The notes under the pieces are model-generated. The model did no database searches. It had not been told where the DNA came from and was given only the letters and a program-made list of their open reading frames with translations. Shown one piece after another: positions 1-8,213 of a stretch of DNA of 64,000 bases (position 1 is its first letter; the number at the start of each line of letters is the position of its first letter). The translations under genes and the position numbers were made by a program. The DNA is from Clostridium_I sp963725425 (GTDB taxonomy: Bacteria; Bacillota; Clostridia; Clostridiales; Clostridiaceae), in contig CAVRYJ010000045.1 of the NCBI GenBank assembly GCA_963725425.1, forward strand, positions 558,001 to 622,000. Direction: 5' to 3'.

Positions 1-1600
1 GATTAGCATAAATCATCTTCCTAAATTTTCGCATACTGGTTTTTCTAATTGTTTTATCTTCAATGATTAAAACATAATCCATACAGTTTACTATAGTATA
101 GAAATCATGAGAAATCATTAGAATAGCACCTTTATAGTTTGCTATGGCTTTTTCCAGTGCTATTTGTGAATAAGTGTCCAAATGACTTGTGGGCTCATCA
201 AGAAGTAGCAGACTAGCATAACTTGCAGAAATTTTAGCCAATTGAAGCATATTTTTTTCTCCACCAGATAAAGAAGCTATCTTTTGATTAATGGATTCCT
301 CTTCAAATCCATAGCTAGCAATATGCAATTTAATCTCTTCATAAGTTTTAAAACCAGCATCGAAGAACTCTTCAATCACCGTATTAGACTCATTTAGTGT
401 TTCGCCTTGAAGTTGAGATAAATAAGCCACTTCAATGTTATCATTTATCTCAATAGAATCCTTATTATTTTTAAAAATTTCTGTAAGTAAAGTGGTTTTC
501 CCAGTACCATTTGAACCAACAATGGCTACTTTATCAGTAGATTTAATCTCAAAGCTAACATTTTCTAGAAGTACATCATCAAAGCTAACACTGTAATCAC
601 TAACTTTTAAAGCAATGGATTCCTCTATTTTCTTATCGCTAGCAAAACTTATATTAGGTTGTTTAATATCTACAAATGGAGTTTTGATTTTACGTTTTTC
701 TAATCTTTCTTGAATTTTAACTCTAGCATTTAGAGCTCTCCCTCTATAGGCTTCATTATGATCAGTTGCAAGAAATCTCAGTCTATCTACTAAAATTTGG
801 TTTCTCTCAAGTTCTTCATTATCAGCAGCAGCTAGTTCCTGTAACTCAATTTTAGTTTGAAGCAATGAAAAGTTATAATCAATATAGTTTCCATCAAATT
901 CTTGGAGCTCCAGATTTTCAAGATGTAAAATTTTATTAAAACAATGATTCAGTAGATATCTGTTGTGCGTAACAATTAACATTGTTCCTTTGCACGAATT
1001 AATTAGATCTCTAAGCGAATTAAGGTTTCCAAAGTCTAAAAATACATCGGGTTCATCCATAATAATTAAGTCGGGACTATTTAACATTTCCTTAATCACT
1101 TGAATAAGCTTGAATTCACCACCACTAAGTTCAGATATCATTAGATTTTTATACTTAATCAAGTTTGTAAGACTTAGTTTTTTATCAATAATGTTTTCAA
1201 AATCATCACCATTAATTGCATTAAATGCATCTAGAGTTTGTTGATACGCCTCTAGTAAAGTATCAACATCCGAGGATGTTTCCATTTCAGTACAAATACA
1301 TGTCATTTTCTTTTGGAGTTTAATAAATTCATCACCAATATATTCGAAAACTGTAATTTCTTTTCTTTCGTCTAGTTGTGAGAACTGACTTACATACCCA
1401 ATTCTACAATCTGGGGACATCTCCAATTTACCATCGAACATATATTTTTCTGGATCCATAATTATGTCTATCAGTGTACTTTTTCCGCTACCATTTGTTC
1501 CTATAAAAGCACAATGCTCACCATCCTCTAATGTAAATGAAATGTTATTATATAGTTCCTTTTGCGGAAATGAGTAGGACATGTTATCAACTTTTATCAT
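1..1600 (-). CDS. ABC-F family ATPase (ribosome protection type), 3' end cut by window edge
   Basis: Soluble twin-ATPase protein of the ABC-F family, which binds the ribosome and displaces antibiotics or tunes translation. I translated it by hand from ATG at 1598-1600; 533 codons are visible and the C-terminus is just beyond base 1. Walker A GTNGSGKST lies near residues 34-42, the signature ELSGGE near 157-162 and an unusual Walker B region DEPDVFLD near 182-189. After a charged linker come the second Walker A GSNGTGKTT (about 362-370), LSGGEKN and DEPTSHLD. There are no membrane segments, so it is not a transporter. A GAGAGG ribosome site precedes the start. The DEPDVFLD variant suggests the clostridial Lsa/CplR-like group, but the exact subgroup is inference. 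Upstream promoter and terminator elements suggest drug-inducible attenuation. Confidence 0.9.
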   Translation of the reverse strand, partial: MIKVDNMSYSFPQKELYNNISFTLEDGEHCAFIGTNGSGKSTLIDIIMDPEKYMFDGKLEMSPDCRIGYVSQFSQLDERKEITVFEYIGDEFIKLQKKMTCICTEMETSSDVDTLLEAYQQTLDAFNAINGDDFENIIDKKLSLTNLIKYKNLMISELSGGEFKLIQVIKEMLNSPDLIIMDEPDVFLDFGNLNSLRDLINSCKGTMLIVTHNRYLLNHCFNKILHLENLELQEFDGNYIDYNFSLLQTKIELQELAAADNEELERNQILVDRLRFLATDHNEAYRGRALNARVKIQERLEKRKIKTPFVDIKQPNISFASDKKIEESIALKVSDYSVSFDDVLLENVSFEIKSTDKVAIVGSNGTGKTTLLTEIFKNNKDSIEINDNIEVAYLSQLQGETLNESNTVIEEFFDAGFKTYEEIKLHIASYGFEEESINQKIASLSGGEKNMLQLAKISASYASLLLLDEPTSHLDTYSQIALEKAIANYKGAILMISHDFYTIVNCMDYVLIIEDKTIRKTSMRKFRKMIYAN

Positions 1601-1626
1601 ATTATTACCTCTCTTTATCACTAAAA

Positions 1627-1650
1627 AAGAGCCTATAAAAATAAGCTCTT
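1627..1650 (-). terminator. Leader terminator (probable attenuator) of the ABC-F gene
   Basis: On the minus strand AAGAGC and GCTCTT form a hairpin followed by TTTTTTAG, lying between the promoter and the ABC-F start. A terminator in the 5' leader is typical of inducible ABC-F resistance genes. A 33-codon reading frame (1605-1706, minus) runs through the hairpin and stops 4 nt before the ABC-F ATG, but it has no clear ribosome site, so leader translation is uncertain. Confidence 0.6.
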
Positions 1651-1727
1651 AAATATATTCTCTCATTAATTGCAATTTTACAGTTATTTTTGCGTATTAA
1701 AGACATTATGCTGAGTTTAACATTGAT

Positions 1728-1756
1728 AGCATAACACTTTTTTCGACTAAGTTCAA
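1728..1756 (-). promoter_or_regulatory. Sigma-A-type promoter of the ABC-F gene
   Basis: Minus-strand -35 TTGAAC (1751-1756) and -10 TATGCT (1728-1733) are separated by 17 bp. Transcription would start near 1721, giving a leader of about 120 nt that contains the terminator at 1627-1650. Confidence 0.6.
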
Positions 1757-1768
1757 TAATTTAATTTC

Positions 1769-1810
1769 AGTAGCAAAAACTGTCCCAGTTTTTGTAAAGG
1801 GTCTGCTACT
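1769..1810. repeat. Nested inverted repeat upstream of the ABC-F promoter
   Basis: AGTAGCA (1769-1775) pairs with TGCTACT (1804-1810), and inside it CAAAAACT pairs with AGTTTTTG. It lies just upstream of the ABC-F promoter and in front of the small ORF on the other strand. It could be an operator or an old terminator; nothing in the sequence decides. Confidence 0.4.
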
Positions 1811-1947
1811 TTGAGATAATTTGAAAAATAATATACTGAAAGATGATAATAATATCAGTATTATATACTATGAGTAAATATCATGAAAATTTTCATCAAT
1901 AAAGAAGGGGAAAAACCAAAATATGGGAAAAAAGAATAAAATAACTA

Positions 1948-2187
1948 ATGGATTCAATTGAGTATAATAAAGGAGTATTTCCTAAAAAATTCATAGAAGA
2001 ATTAATTGAAAGAAAAGAGGAATCGGTACCATACCTAATTAATTATTTAGAGTATATTGATAAATATGATTATGTAGAAGCAAAAGAGATAATAGAGATT
2101 ATAGTATTAAACTCCTTGACACTATACAAAATTAGACATATAATTGTGAACAAGTTAATCAATAAATACGTTGATAGAGAAAAGTAA
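1948..2187 (+). pseudogene. Short ORF resembling the N-terminus of DUF1186 proteins, probably a remnant
   Basis: A 79-residue reading frame whose first half (YNKGVFPKKFIEELIERKEE and following) resembles the start of DUF1186-type helical repeat proteins, by memory of the family pattern. Full-length members are much longer, so this would be a truncated copy. The ribosome site (AAGGGG, about 1906) serves a different ATG at 1923 in another frame, which stops after 12 codons. The 3' end overlaps a strong promoter (2116-2144) and the base of the T-box, which suggests the gene was cut when the downstream unit arrived. Function unknown. Confidence 0.35.
2116..2144 (+). promoter_or_regulatory. Consensus sigma-A promoter for the T-box transcript
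   Basis: Perfect TTGACA (2116-2121), 17-bp spacer and perfect TATAAT (2139-2144). The predicted start near 2151 lies about 35 nt before stem I of the T-box, as expected for such leaders. It sits inside the end of the DUF1186-like fragment. Confidence 0.8.
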
Positions 2188-2443
2188 ATTTTATAGCATT
2201 TAGTAAGAGAACTTATCATTTGGTGGGAGATAAGATTTGCGAAGAAATTGAAAATCACTCACGAGTAGTTTTTGCTGAAAATTTAATCATTGTGTAAGCA
2301 AAACCGGTAGCAACCGTTATATTGCCAAATATTGAATGAGGTTTCCTTGAGATATTTTGAGAGGTCACTTTTTAAGTGGCAAATAGGGTGGTACCGCAGA
2401 GTTTAAGACTTTGTCTCTAAGTAATAGAGACAAGGTCTTTTTA
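2186..2443 (+). promoter_or_regulatory. T-box riboswitch, probable isoleucine specifier (ATC)
   Basis: The T-box antiterminator core AGGGTGGTACCGC is at 2385-2397, preceded by stem III (GTCACTT/AAGTGGC, 2364-2380). It is followed by a terminator: AGACTTTGTCTCT pairs with AGAGACAAGGTCT, then TTTTT (2407-2443). Stem I is visible: its base pairs AAATTTT..AGC (2186-2197) with GCTGAAAATTT (2274-2284), and its distal arm is CTTATC/GATAAG (2212-2234) with GGTGGGA in the loop. Aligned with the metG T-box in this same window (TGAAC-ATG-G against TGAAA-ATC-A), the specifier is ATC at 2254-2256, so the leader should sense uncharged tRNA-Ile. The T-box itself is clear; the specifier assignment is inference by alignment. 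Confidence 0.8.
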
Positions 2444-2483
2444 TTTTACAAAAAAACAATTTAAATAATTAGGGGGCAAAAAA

Positions 2484-3557
2484 ATGAGTGAGTACAGTGT
2501 ATTTTTACCAAGTTATAGTATAGGAGAGGATGTTTACAAAAAAATTCCTGAAATTTGTAAAAGCTATGGAAAGAAAGCAGTAGTAGTTGGGGGAAAAACA
2601 GCTATGGAAAAAGCTAAAGGAGCGCTTTTAGATGGGGTTAGAGGTTCAAATATAGAGATATTAGATTTTGTGTGGTTTGGTGGGGATTCTAGCTATGAAA
2701 ATGTAGAGATGCTTAAAAAGAATCCAAAAGTCGCAAATGCTGATATGATATTTGCAGTTGGAGGTGGAAGGAGTGTGGATACAAGCAAAACCATGTGTGA
2801 TGAAACAGGACAAGCATTATTTGTATTTCCAACAATAGCTTCAAATTGCGCGGCAATAACAGTGACAACAGTAATTTATGATGCTAATCATGTATTTAAA
2901 GAGTTATATTTTCCTAAAAAACCTGCAGCCCACTGTTTTATTAATACTAAAATAATATCAGAAGCACCAAGTGATCTTATTTGGGCAGGTATTGGAGATG
3001 CATTATCAAAAGAATATGAATGTATATTTTCTTCAAGAAATGATGAACTTGACCACACTAACCTTTTAGGAGTGGATATAAGTCGTAACTGTGTAGAACC
3101 AATTTTTAAATATGGTAAAAAAGCTTACGAAGATGTTAAACTTCATAAGGTAACACTAGAACTAGAACAAGTAATTCTTAATATAATAATTACCACAGGA
3201 CTTGTATCAGTTTTTGTAATAAATGATTACAATAGTTGTCTTGCACATTCCGTTTATTATGGATGTACTACATTAGAAAACATAGAAAAAAATCATTTGC
3301 ACGGAGAAGTAGTATCCTATGGTGTTTTGGTTATGCTTACCTGTGATAAGCAATATAAAGAGCGAGATAGAGTTTATGCTTTTAATAAAAGCATTGGGCT
3401 TCCAACTTGTTTAGCTGATATTGAGGTAGAAGAAAAAGACATTGATAAAGTACTTGATAAAGCTATGGAAACAGGAGACATAAAACATGTTCCTTATAAG
3501 ATAACTAGAGAAATGATTTATAATGCAATGATGGACTTAGAAAAGGTAGTAGTATAA
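2484..3557 (+). CDS. Iron-containing alcohol dehydrogenase family protein (GldA/HcxA-like)
   Basis: A 357-residue cytoplasmic NAD(P)-dependent dehydrogenase of the glycerol dehydrogenase/hydroxycarboxylate dehydrogenase branch. The nucleotide-binding GGGRSVDTSKT is near residues 92-102, FPTIASNCAA follows, and two candidate metal histidines are in the later NDYNSCLAHS and KNHLHGEV segments. The length is normal for the family. The start follows AGGGGGC. The gene sits alone behind a T-box with an apparent isoleucine specifier and is closed by a terminator. HcxA of E. coli is reported to reduce 2-oxobutanoate and 2-oxoglutarate; 2-oxobutanoate is the isoleucine precursor, so a 2-oxo acid reductase role tied to isoleucine status is a reasonable inference. 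Glycerol or another alcohol as substrate cannot be excluded. Confidence 0.88.
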   Translation: MSEYSVFLPSYSIGEDVYKKIPEICKSYGKKAVVVGGKTAMEKAKGALLDGVRGSNIEILDFVWFGGDSSYENVEMLKKNPKVANADMIFAVGGGRSVDTSKTMCDETGQALFVFPTIASNCAAITVTTVIYDANHVFKELYFPKKPAAHCFINTKIISEAPSDLIWAGIGDALSKEYECIFSSRNDELDHTNLLGVDISRNCVEPIFKYGKKAYEDVKLHKVTLELEQVILNIIITTGLVSVFVINDYNSCLAHSVYYGCTTLENIEKNHLHGEVVSYGVLVMLTCDKQYKERDRVYAFNKSIGLPTCLADIEVEEKDIDKVLDKAMETGDIKHVPYKITREMIYNAMMDLEKVVV

Positions 3558-3571
3558 TAAATTAGACCAAA

Positions 3572-3610
3572 AATAAATCTATAAAGTGAATAAAGCTTTA
3601 TAGATTTATT
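3572..3610 (+). terminator. Rho-independent terminator after the dehydrogenase
   Basis: A 15-bp perfect stem AATAAATCTATAAAG (3572-3586) with CTTTATAGATTTATT (3596-3610), followed by TTGTTTTATT. Confidence 0.75.
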
Positions 3611-3665
3611 TTGTTTTATTGTAATATTCATAGATATAAGCGGAACTAAAATGACAAATCTGAAA

Positions 3666-4985
3666 CTATGAAGGTTTTATAGATTGTTCAAATCTAAATA
3701 TATTATTTGGATCATAGATTTTTTTTACATGCTTAAGATGATGATAGTTTTCACCATAATATGCATATCCATATTTTTTAAGCTCAGCGTAAGGAAAATT
3801 CACATAGGATCCGTTTGTTAGAGGTTTAACATATTTAAAGACATCTGCAACCCAGTTTTTATAGGTTTCTGCATCCTCATCTTTTTTCCAATCTGCAGTT
3901 ATACCAATAATATACCTTGCATTTCTATAGTAATATGCTGAATAATCACTAGGGAGATGTTTGATTTTACCACCTAAAGAATATAATCTAATATCACAAT
4001 TATCATTTCCAGGACTGTCGTCAACGTATTCAACTAGTTTTTCGATGTTCTTTTTAGTTAATGTGTTATATACAAATCTACCAGTTGATTTAAATCTATT
4101 TGGTGGTCCGTAGAAAGAACCAATAGATTGCACAGCATCAATAAAAGGTACATATTTTATTAAAGAATCATCTAATAACCCAGGAAGCAATAAAAATTTT
4201 TGTAAAATTTTTTCAGTCTTTAGTTTAGTTCCATAAAAAAATCCATTTAAATATATGCCTTCTTTGTTAAAACCGGCGAAACAGCTAATCTTTTTAGGTG
4301 CAGTTTTTAGCCAATGTTGCCATAAGTCTAAGAAATTTTCTCTAGAGGTTTCATTCCACCTAAGTTGTATTAGCGTTATTTTGTCCACCTTATAAACTTT
4401 AAAGGTATAGGAGATTACTACTCCAAAATTTCCTCCACCCGCACCTCTACAGGCCCAAAATAATTTAGAATTCAGAGACCTATTAGCAGTTATTAGCATG
4501 CCATTTTCATTCACTAACTCTATTTCTAAAAGATTATCTGTAACTAAACCCAAATATCTACAGGATAAACCTATTCCTCCACCTAATACTAGCCCAGAAA
4601 TCCCAACTGAAGGACAAGTTCCACCATCAAAACCATAACCATATTCCGAAAGTATTGAGTATATACTACCAAGTTTTGCTCCTGCCTGAATTTTTACAAT
4701 ATCTTGTTTAGTATCTATATCAACTTTGTTCATATAAGATGTATCAATCACTAAAACATCTGTAGCTGTTGAATAACCTTCATAATTATGGCCACCAGTA
4801 CGAATTCTAAGCTCTATCTGATTTTCCCTACACCAATTTATAGCATTGGATACATCTACATTATTATAACAATAAACAATAGCCAAGGGGAATTTATTAA
4901 TGTCAAGGTTGTATACAAGTCTTAGAATATCGTATTCTTCATTAGAAGGAGTTATAATTTTACCTGTTAATCCTTGAAAACTCAT
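3666..4985 (-). CDS. Berberine-bridge-type FAD-linked oxidase
   Basis: A 439-residue flavoenzyme with an N-terminal FAD-binding PCMH domain and a C-terminal BBE segment (YGENYHHLKHVKKIYDPNNIF). Both residues for bicovalent FAD attachment are present: His66 in RTGGHNYEGYS and Cys124 in GGTCPSVGISG. The family oxidises sugars, oligosaccharides or alkaloid-like substrates; Bacillus YgaK and YvdP are similar, but the substrate here is unknown. No signal peptide is seen, so it acts in the cytosol unless exported otherwise. Start ATG follows AAAGGAGCG. Three copies of TAGTATATA lie just upstream (5007-5041) and may bind a regulator. It is transcribed alone. Confidence 0.9.
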   Translation of the reverse strand: MSFQGLTGKIITPSNEEYDILRLVYNLDINKFPLAIVYCYNNVDVSNAINWCRENQIELRIRTGGHNYEGYSTATDVLVIDTSYMNKVDIDTKQDIVKIQAGAKLGSIYSILSEYGYGFDGGTCPSVGISGLVLGGGIGLSCRYLGLVTDNLLEIELVNENGMLITANRSLNSKLFWACRGAGGGNFGVVISYTFKVYKVDKITLIQLRWNETSRENFLDLWQHWLKTAPKKISCFAGFNKEGIYLNGFFYGTKLKTEKILQKFLLLPGLLDDSLIKYVPFIDAVQSIGSFYGPPNRFKSTGRFVYNTLTKKNIEKLVEYVDDSPGNDNCDIRLYSLGGKIKHLPSDYSAYYYRNARYIIGITADWKKDEDAETYKNWVADVFKYVKPLTNGSYVNFPYAELKKYGYAYYGENYHHLKHVKKIYDPNNIFRFEQSIKPS

Positions 4986-5006
4986 ATTCTCGCTCCTTTG
5001 TAAATT

Positions 5007-5041
5007 TAGTATATAATAGTATATAAGTATGTTAGTATATA
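5007..5041 (-). promoter_or_regulatory. Three direct copies of TAGTATATA upstream of the FAD oxidase
   Basis: The 9-mer occurs at 5007-5015, 5017-5025 and 5033-5041, 25 to 55 bp ahead of the start codon and overlapping where a promoter should be. Spaced direct repeats suggest a regulator-binding cluster. AT-rich chance repetition is possible. Confidence 0.35.
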
Positions 5042-5167
5042 CAATAAAGTGACATTTTGCGAAAGGAATATGCCAGTAGTATTAGATGAAGGTAAATGAT
5101 ATTTTAAAGAGCAGGTTGCATTGAAGGCTTCCTAATCTTTAAAACATTTGCTGAGTTTTGCATAAAA

Positions 5168-5662
5168 TTAGGTTCTCTCCCAAGCATCAATGCAAGACTT
5201 TGCATAGCTTTCCAAACTTTTAATTGTTTCATCGCAGAAGAAGCGTGTGTGATTTTTAGAACTTACAACTTTACCATCAATTTCTACTGTGAACAGTACA
5301 TTATAATTTCTGTTTTCTTCAACATCCTTTAGTTTTCGTGGTGGTTTATTTTGATGTAATTCTTTTACTTCCATAGAATAAAACATACCCATTTGATCGC
5401 AAGATCTATATGTACCATCAATGGGAGTAGTATTTTTTAAGTCAATATTACCATTGTTGTCTGTTATAAAGGTTCCATATGCTTCCCATATGGAACCTTT
5501 ACTTACTTCAGATATGCCAGCATTTATACAATAATAATCTTCGCTTGTTGCTCGAATGACAACTTTTTGATTTTTTTGTAATCCACTCACTGAAATATCC
5601 ACTAGAGCATATACATTTGATATCTCGGGTACAATTTTTATGGCACAATGCTTTTTATTCAC
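5168..5662 (-). CDS. Stand-alone acyl-CoA thioesterase/BAAT N-terminal domain protein
   Basis: A 164-residue protein that resembles only the N-terminal beta-sandwich domain of the acyl-CoA thioester hydrolase/bile acid-CoA amino acid N-acyltransferase family: a VDISVSGLQKNQKVVIRAT-like strand region, the W..YGTF segment, then GTYRSCDQMGMFYSM. The usual C-terminal alpha/beta hydrolase with its catalytic triad is absent, and no hydrolase reading frame follows in the 180 bp downstream. Either it is a truncated gene or the domain works alone, for example as a binding module. Start ATG at 5662 has only a weak ribosome site (AACGTG). Confidence 0.65.
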   Translation of the reverse strand: MNKKHCAIKIVPEISNVYALVDISVSGLQKNQKVVIRATSEDYYCINAGISEVSKGSIWEAYGTFITDNNGNIDLKNTTPIDGTYRSCDQMGMFYSMEVKELHQNKPPRKLKDVEENRNYNVLFTVEIDGKVVSSKNHTRFFCDETIKSLESYAKSCIDAWERT

Positions 5663-5836
5663 GTTATAAACAAGAAATTATACACAAGTTTCAAGAAATA
5701 TTGAAAAAAATCATTTGATAATATAATATGTACTTATGCCTAATAGTTATTTAAAAAAACAAATATATTTATATGATAAAAACGAAAATATACACTTAAA
5801 AGCATGAAATTACTAATTGATAGGAGGAAATGGTAG

Positions 5837-6679
5837 ATGGAGAATTTAGGATATTACAATGGGGAATATGATTTGATTGAGAACATGAAAATACCAATGA
5901 ATGATCGTGTATGCTATTTTGGTGATGGAGTTTATGATGCTACTTATAGTAGAAATCATATTATATTTGCATTAGATGAACACATTGAACGCTTTTTTAA
6001 TAGTGCAGGGTTATTGAAAATTAAGATTCCATATACAAAGGATGAGTTAAAGGCTTTATTAAAGGAAATGATTCAAAAAGTAGATTTGGGAGAACAATTT
6101 GTATATTGGCAAGTTACAAGAGGAACAGGTATGCGTAATCATGCTTTTCCATCAAAAGATGTTAAAGCAAATATTTGGATTATATTAAAGCCATTAAATA
6201 TAAAGGACATGTCAAAAACATTAAAATTGATTACTTTAGAGGACACAAGATTTTTGCATTGCAATATAAAAACTTTGAATTTATTGCCAAGTGTTATGGC
6301 AGCACAAAAGACCGAAGAAATGGGATGTGAAGAAGCAGTATTCCATCGAGGTGATAGGGTAACTGAATGTGCTCATAGCAATGTATCCATTATAAAAGAT
6401 GGTGTTTTTAAAACAGCACCAGCAGATAATTTGATTTTGCCAGGTATTGCAAGAGCCCATATTATAAAAATGTGTAAGAAATTTAATATTCCTGTAGATG
6501 AAACAGCCTTTAATTTAAAAGAGCTAATGGAGGCAGATGAGGTTATAGTCACAAGCTCAGGTCAATTTTGTATGGCTACATCTGAAATAGATGGAGAGCC
6601 TGTAGGTGGAAAATCACCAGAGATTGTTAAAAAATTGCAAGCGGCATTACTGGATGAATTTTTAGAAGAGACAAAGTAA
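5837..6679 (+). CDS. dat: D-amino acid aminotransferase (class IV PLP enzyme)
   Basis: A 280-residue PLP-dependent aminotransferase of fold type IV. The segment VYWQVTRGTGMRNHAFP matches the D-alanine aminotransferase signature whose Arg and His bind the substrate carboxylate, and the PLP lysine is in CNIKTLNLLPSVMA. The enzyme would interconvert D-alanine and D-glutamate with their 2-oxo acids for wall precursors. A branched-chain or 4-amino-4-deoxychorismate enzyme is less likely because the RGT..NH motif is that of Dat. A strong ATAGGAGG site precedes ATG 5837. It is monocistronic. Confidence 0.85.
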   Translation: MENLGYYNGEYDLIENMKIPMNDRVCYFGDGVYDATYSRNHIIFALDEHIERFFNSAGLLKIKIPYTKDELKALLKEMIQKVDLGEQFVYWQVTRGTGMRNHAFPSKDVKANIWIILKPLNIKDMSKTLKLITLEDTRFLHCNIKTLNLLPSVMAAQKTEEMGCEEAVFHRGDRVTECAHSNVSIIKDGVFKTAPADNLILPGIARAHIIKMCKKFNIPVDETAFNLKELMEADEVIVTSSGQFCMATSEIDGEPVGGKSPEIVKKLQAALLDEFLEETK

Positions 6680-6710
6680 ACCCATTTAGGCATCTGAAAA
6701 GAAAACAGAG

Positions 6711-6845
6711 ATGGATGAAATTGTAAGTAATATGCTTTTAGCAAGAGCTTTAGTAAAGGGCTTTAATGTGAAAGCTAAGATAATATGTCTTAAGGAAAAT
6801 ATTATAGCAATAAGAAATTCAGCATATTTGCAAATAAAACCGTAG
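6711..6845 (+). CDS. Hypothetical 44-residue ORF (uncertain)
   Basis: A short frame starting MDEIVSNMLLARALVKG in the 380-bp gap between dat and the PAP2 gene. It has no convincing ribosome site and its stop lies inside a terminator-like hairpin (6838-6865). Codon composition is protein-like, so it may be a gene fragment. The bases just before it (TTTAGGCATCTGAAAA, from 6686) also occur at 27383. The rest of the gap, 6866-7045, holds nothing I recognise. Confidence 0.25.
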   Translation: MDEIVSNMLLARALVKGFNVKAKIICLKENIIAIRNSAYLQIKP

Positions 6846-6865
6846 TGGAGAAATCTAGTACGGTT
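6838..6865 (+). terminator. Terminator-like hairpin with a loop shared with 9928-9969
   Basis: AACCGTA (6838-6844) pairs with TACGGTT (6859-6865), followed by ATTTCTTTT. The loop TGGAGAAATCTAG is nearly identical to the loop of the hairpin at 9928-9969. Confidence 0.5.
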
Positions 6866-7060
6866 ATTTCTTTTAAACTATAATAACTGGTTTAATATTA
6901 GAAAATGTTTATTTTTTTTATATTCGGTTAAGCTAGATTTATTTGATGAGATTTTAAATATTTACAAATTATTATTGCTGTGGCAATTTCCTTGCCACAA
7001 AATAAGATTAATATGTTAATAGACAAAATTACATGTATTACTAGGAGGTAACTATAAATT

Positions 7061-8013
7061 TTGAAAGCAAATAATCGTTTAACTATATTTAAAAATTGTT
7101 TAAGTAATTATTTTAATTATTTTATTAAATTTATAAGGAAATACTATTTCATTATTATTGGTTTATATTTTCTTTTTCATGCGGTAATAACAGCTATCTA
7201 TTCCAATACTGGAGTAGATTACAAGACTTATTTATTTGCTTTAGCCTTTGTAAGTTTTACTGCTTATTCTGAAATAAAAAATAATGTTAAATTAGTTCCA
7301 TTCTTATTTTGTGCTATACCTTTTTTATTTTTTATTTGGCATATAAGCGGTTCGGCTGGATATACCTTTTGGGGTAAGATGCTAAATTGGGAGATAACAA
7401 AGGGCATAATGATCAATCTGAATCCTATATGGTCTAAGATTCCATTCAATGATGGAAGTATTTTTAGAATTTATATGTCCCCAACTTTAACTTGGCTTTT
7501 CACACTTATTTATAACAATGGATTTGTATTACCAGTGTTGCTTCCAATATATAGAGCTGCAATATCAAAAGATTTTTGTAAGATGCTTAGATATTCACTG
7601 TCAACACATATATTCCAAGTTTTTATAATTACCCCATTTTACCTTATATTCCATCTACAACAAGTGTGGTTTGTTTTAGGACAACATGATGTAATGAATA
7701 GAAATATGACGCCTTCCCAGGCGGCTAGCATCACAATTAATTGCTTTCCATCAATGCATGTATCAATAGCATTTGCAGTATTTCTCTTAGTGTTAAGAGA
7801 GAAAAATAGGGCATTTAAAATTGTCTGGGAATTTTTTGCCTGAGTGTAATGTATTCTACTTTATACCTTGAAGTACATTGGGTACTTGATGTTATCGGTG
7901 GTATGATTTTAGCATATGGCACAGTGAAATTAGTTGATTTTGTAATAGCTAAAGGTGAAAAAATATTAAATAAGCCTTTAAGAATAATCTACTATAAAAA
8001 TTCTGATTTATAG
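7061..8013 (+). pseudogene. PAP2-family membrane phosphatase, split by a one-base frameshift
   Basis: Integral membrane protein of the type 2 phosphatidic acid phosphatase/Aur1-like family. The first frame (7061-7843) has several hydrophobic helices and the second catalytic motif INCFPSMHVS. It then breaks inside a run of six T (7832-7837). The remaining motif, YLEVHWVLDVIGG with the catalytic His and Asp, continues in the next frame to TAG at 8011. Adding one T restores a protein of about 317 residues, so the gene may be intact in the cell. TTG start with AGGAGG 14 nt upstream. Likely role: dephosphorylation of lipid or undecaprenyl-type phosphates at the membrane; the exact substrate is unknown. 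Confidence 0.8.
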
Positions 8014-8137
8014 GAAGTAAATTGTGTTTTTAGGATGAAACCAGGGATTGCTAACTCGCATCCTTGAATTATTATTTTCTTTCAGACGAATTATCTTTAA
8101 AAATAATGTTGATTAAAAATAATAAGTATGTAATAAT

Positions 8138-8178
8138 AAATTTAAAGTTAGTTATATTTAGTAACTAACTTTAAATTT
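8138..8178. repeat. Perfect 17-bp inverted repeat before the RyR ATPase
   Basis: AAATTTAAAGTTAGTTA (8138-8154) and TAACTAACTTTAAATTT (8162-8178) are separated by 7 nt and lie 36 bp before the ATG at 8214. It may be an operator or a terminator of the PAP2 transcript; there is no T-tract. Confidence 0.6.
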
Positions 8179-8213
8179 GTTCTAATTATTTTATACAAGG
8201 AGGAGGCTTTATA

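Noticed and set aside
2200..2299. An apparent coding frame (about 30 codons) across 2205-2297
   Set aside because: Stem I of the T-box covers this stretch, the frame has no start with a ribosome site, and base pairing explains the composition.
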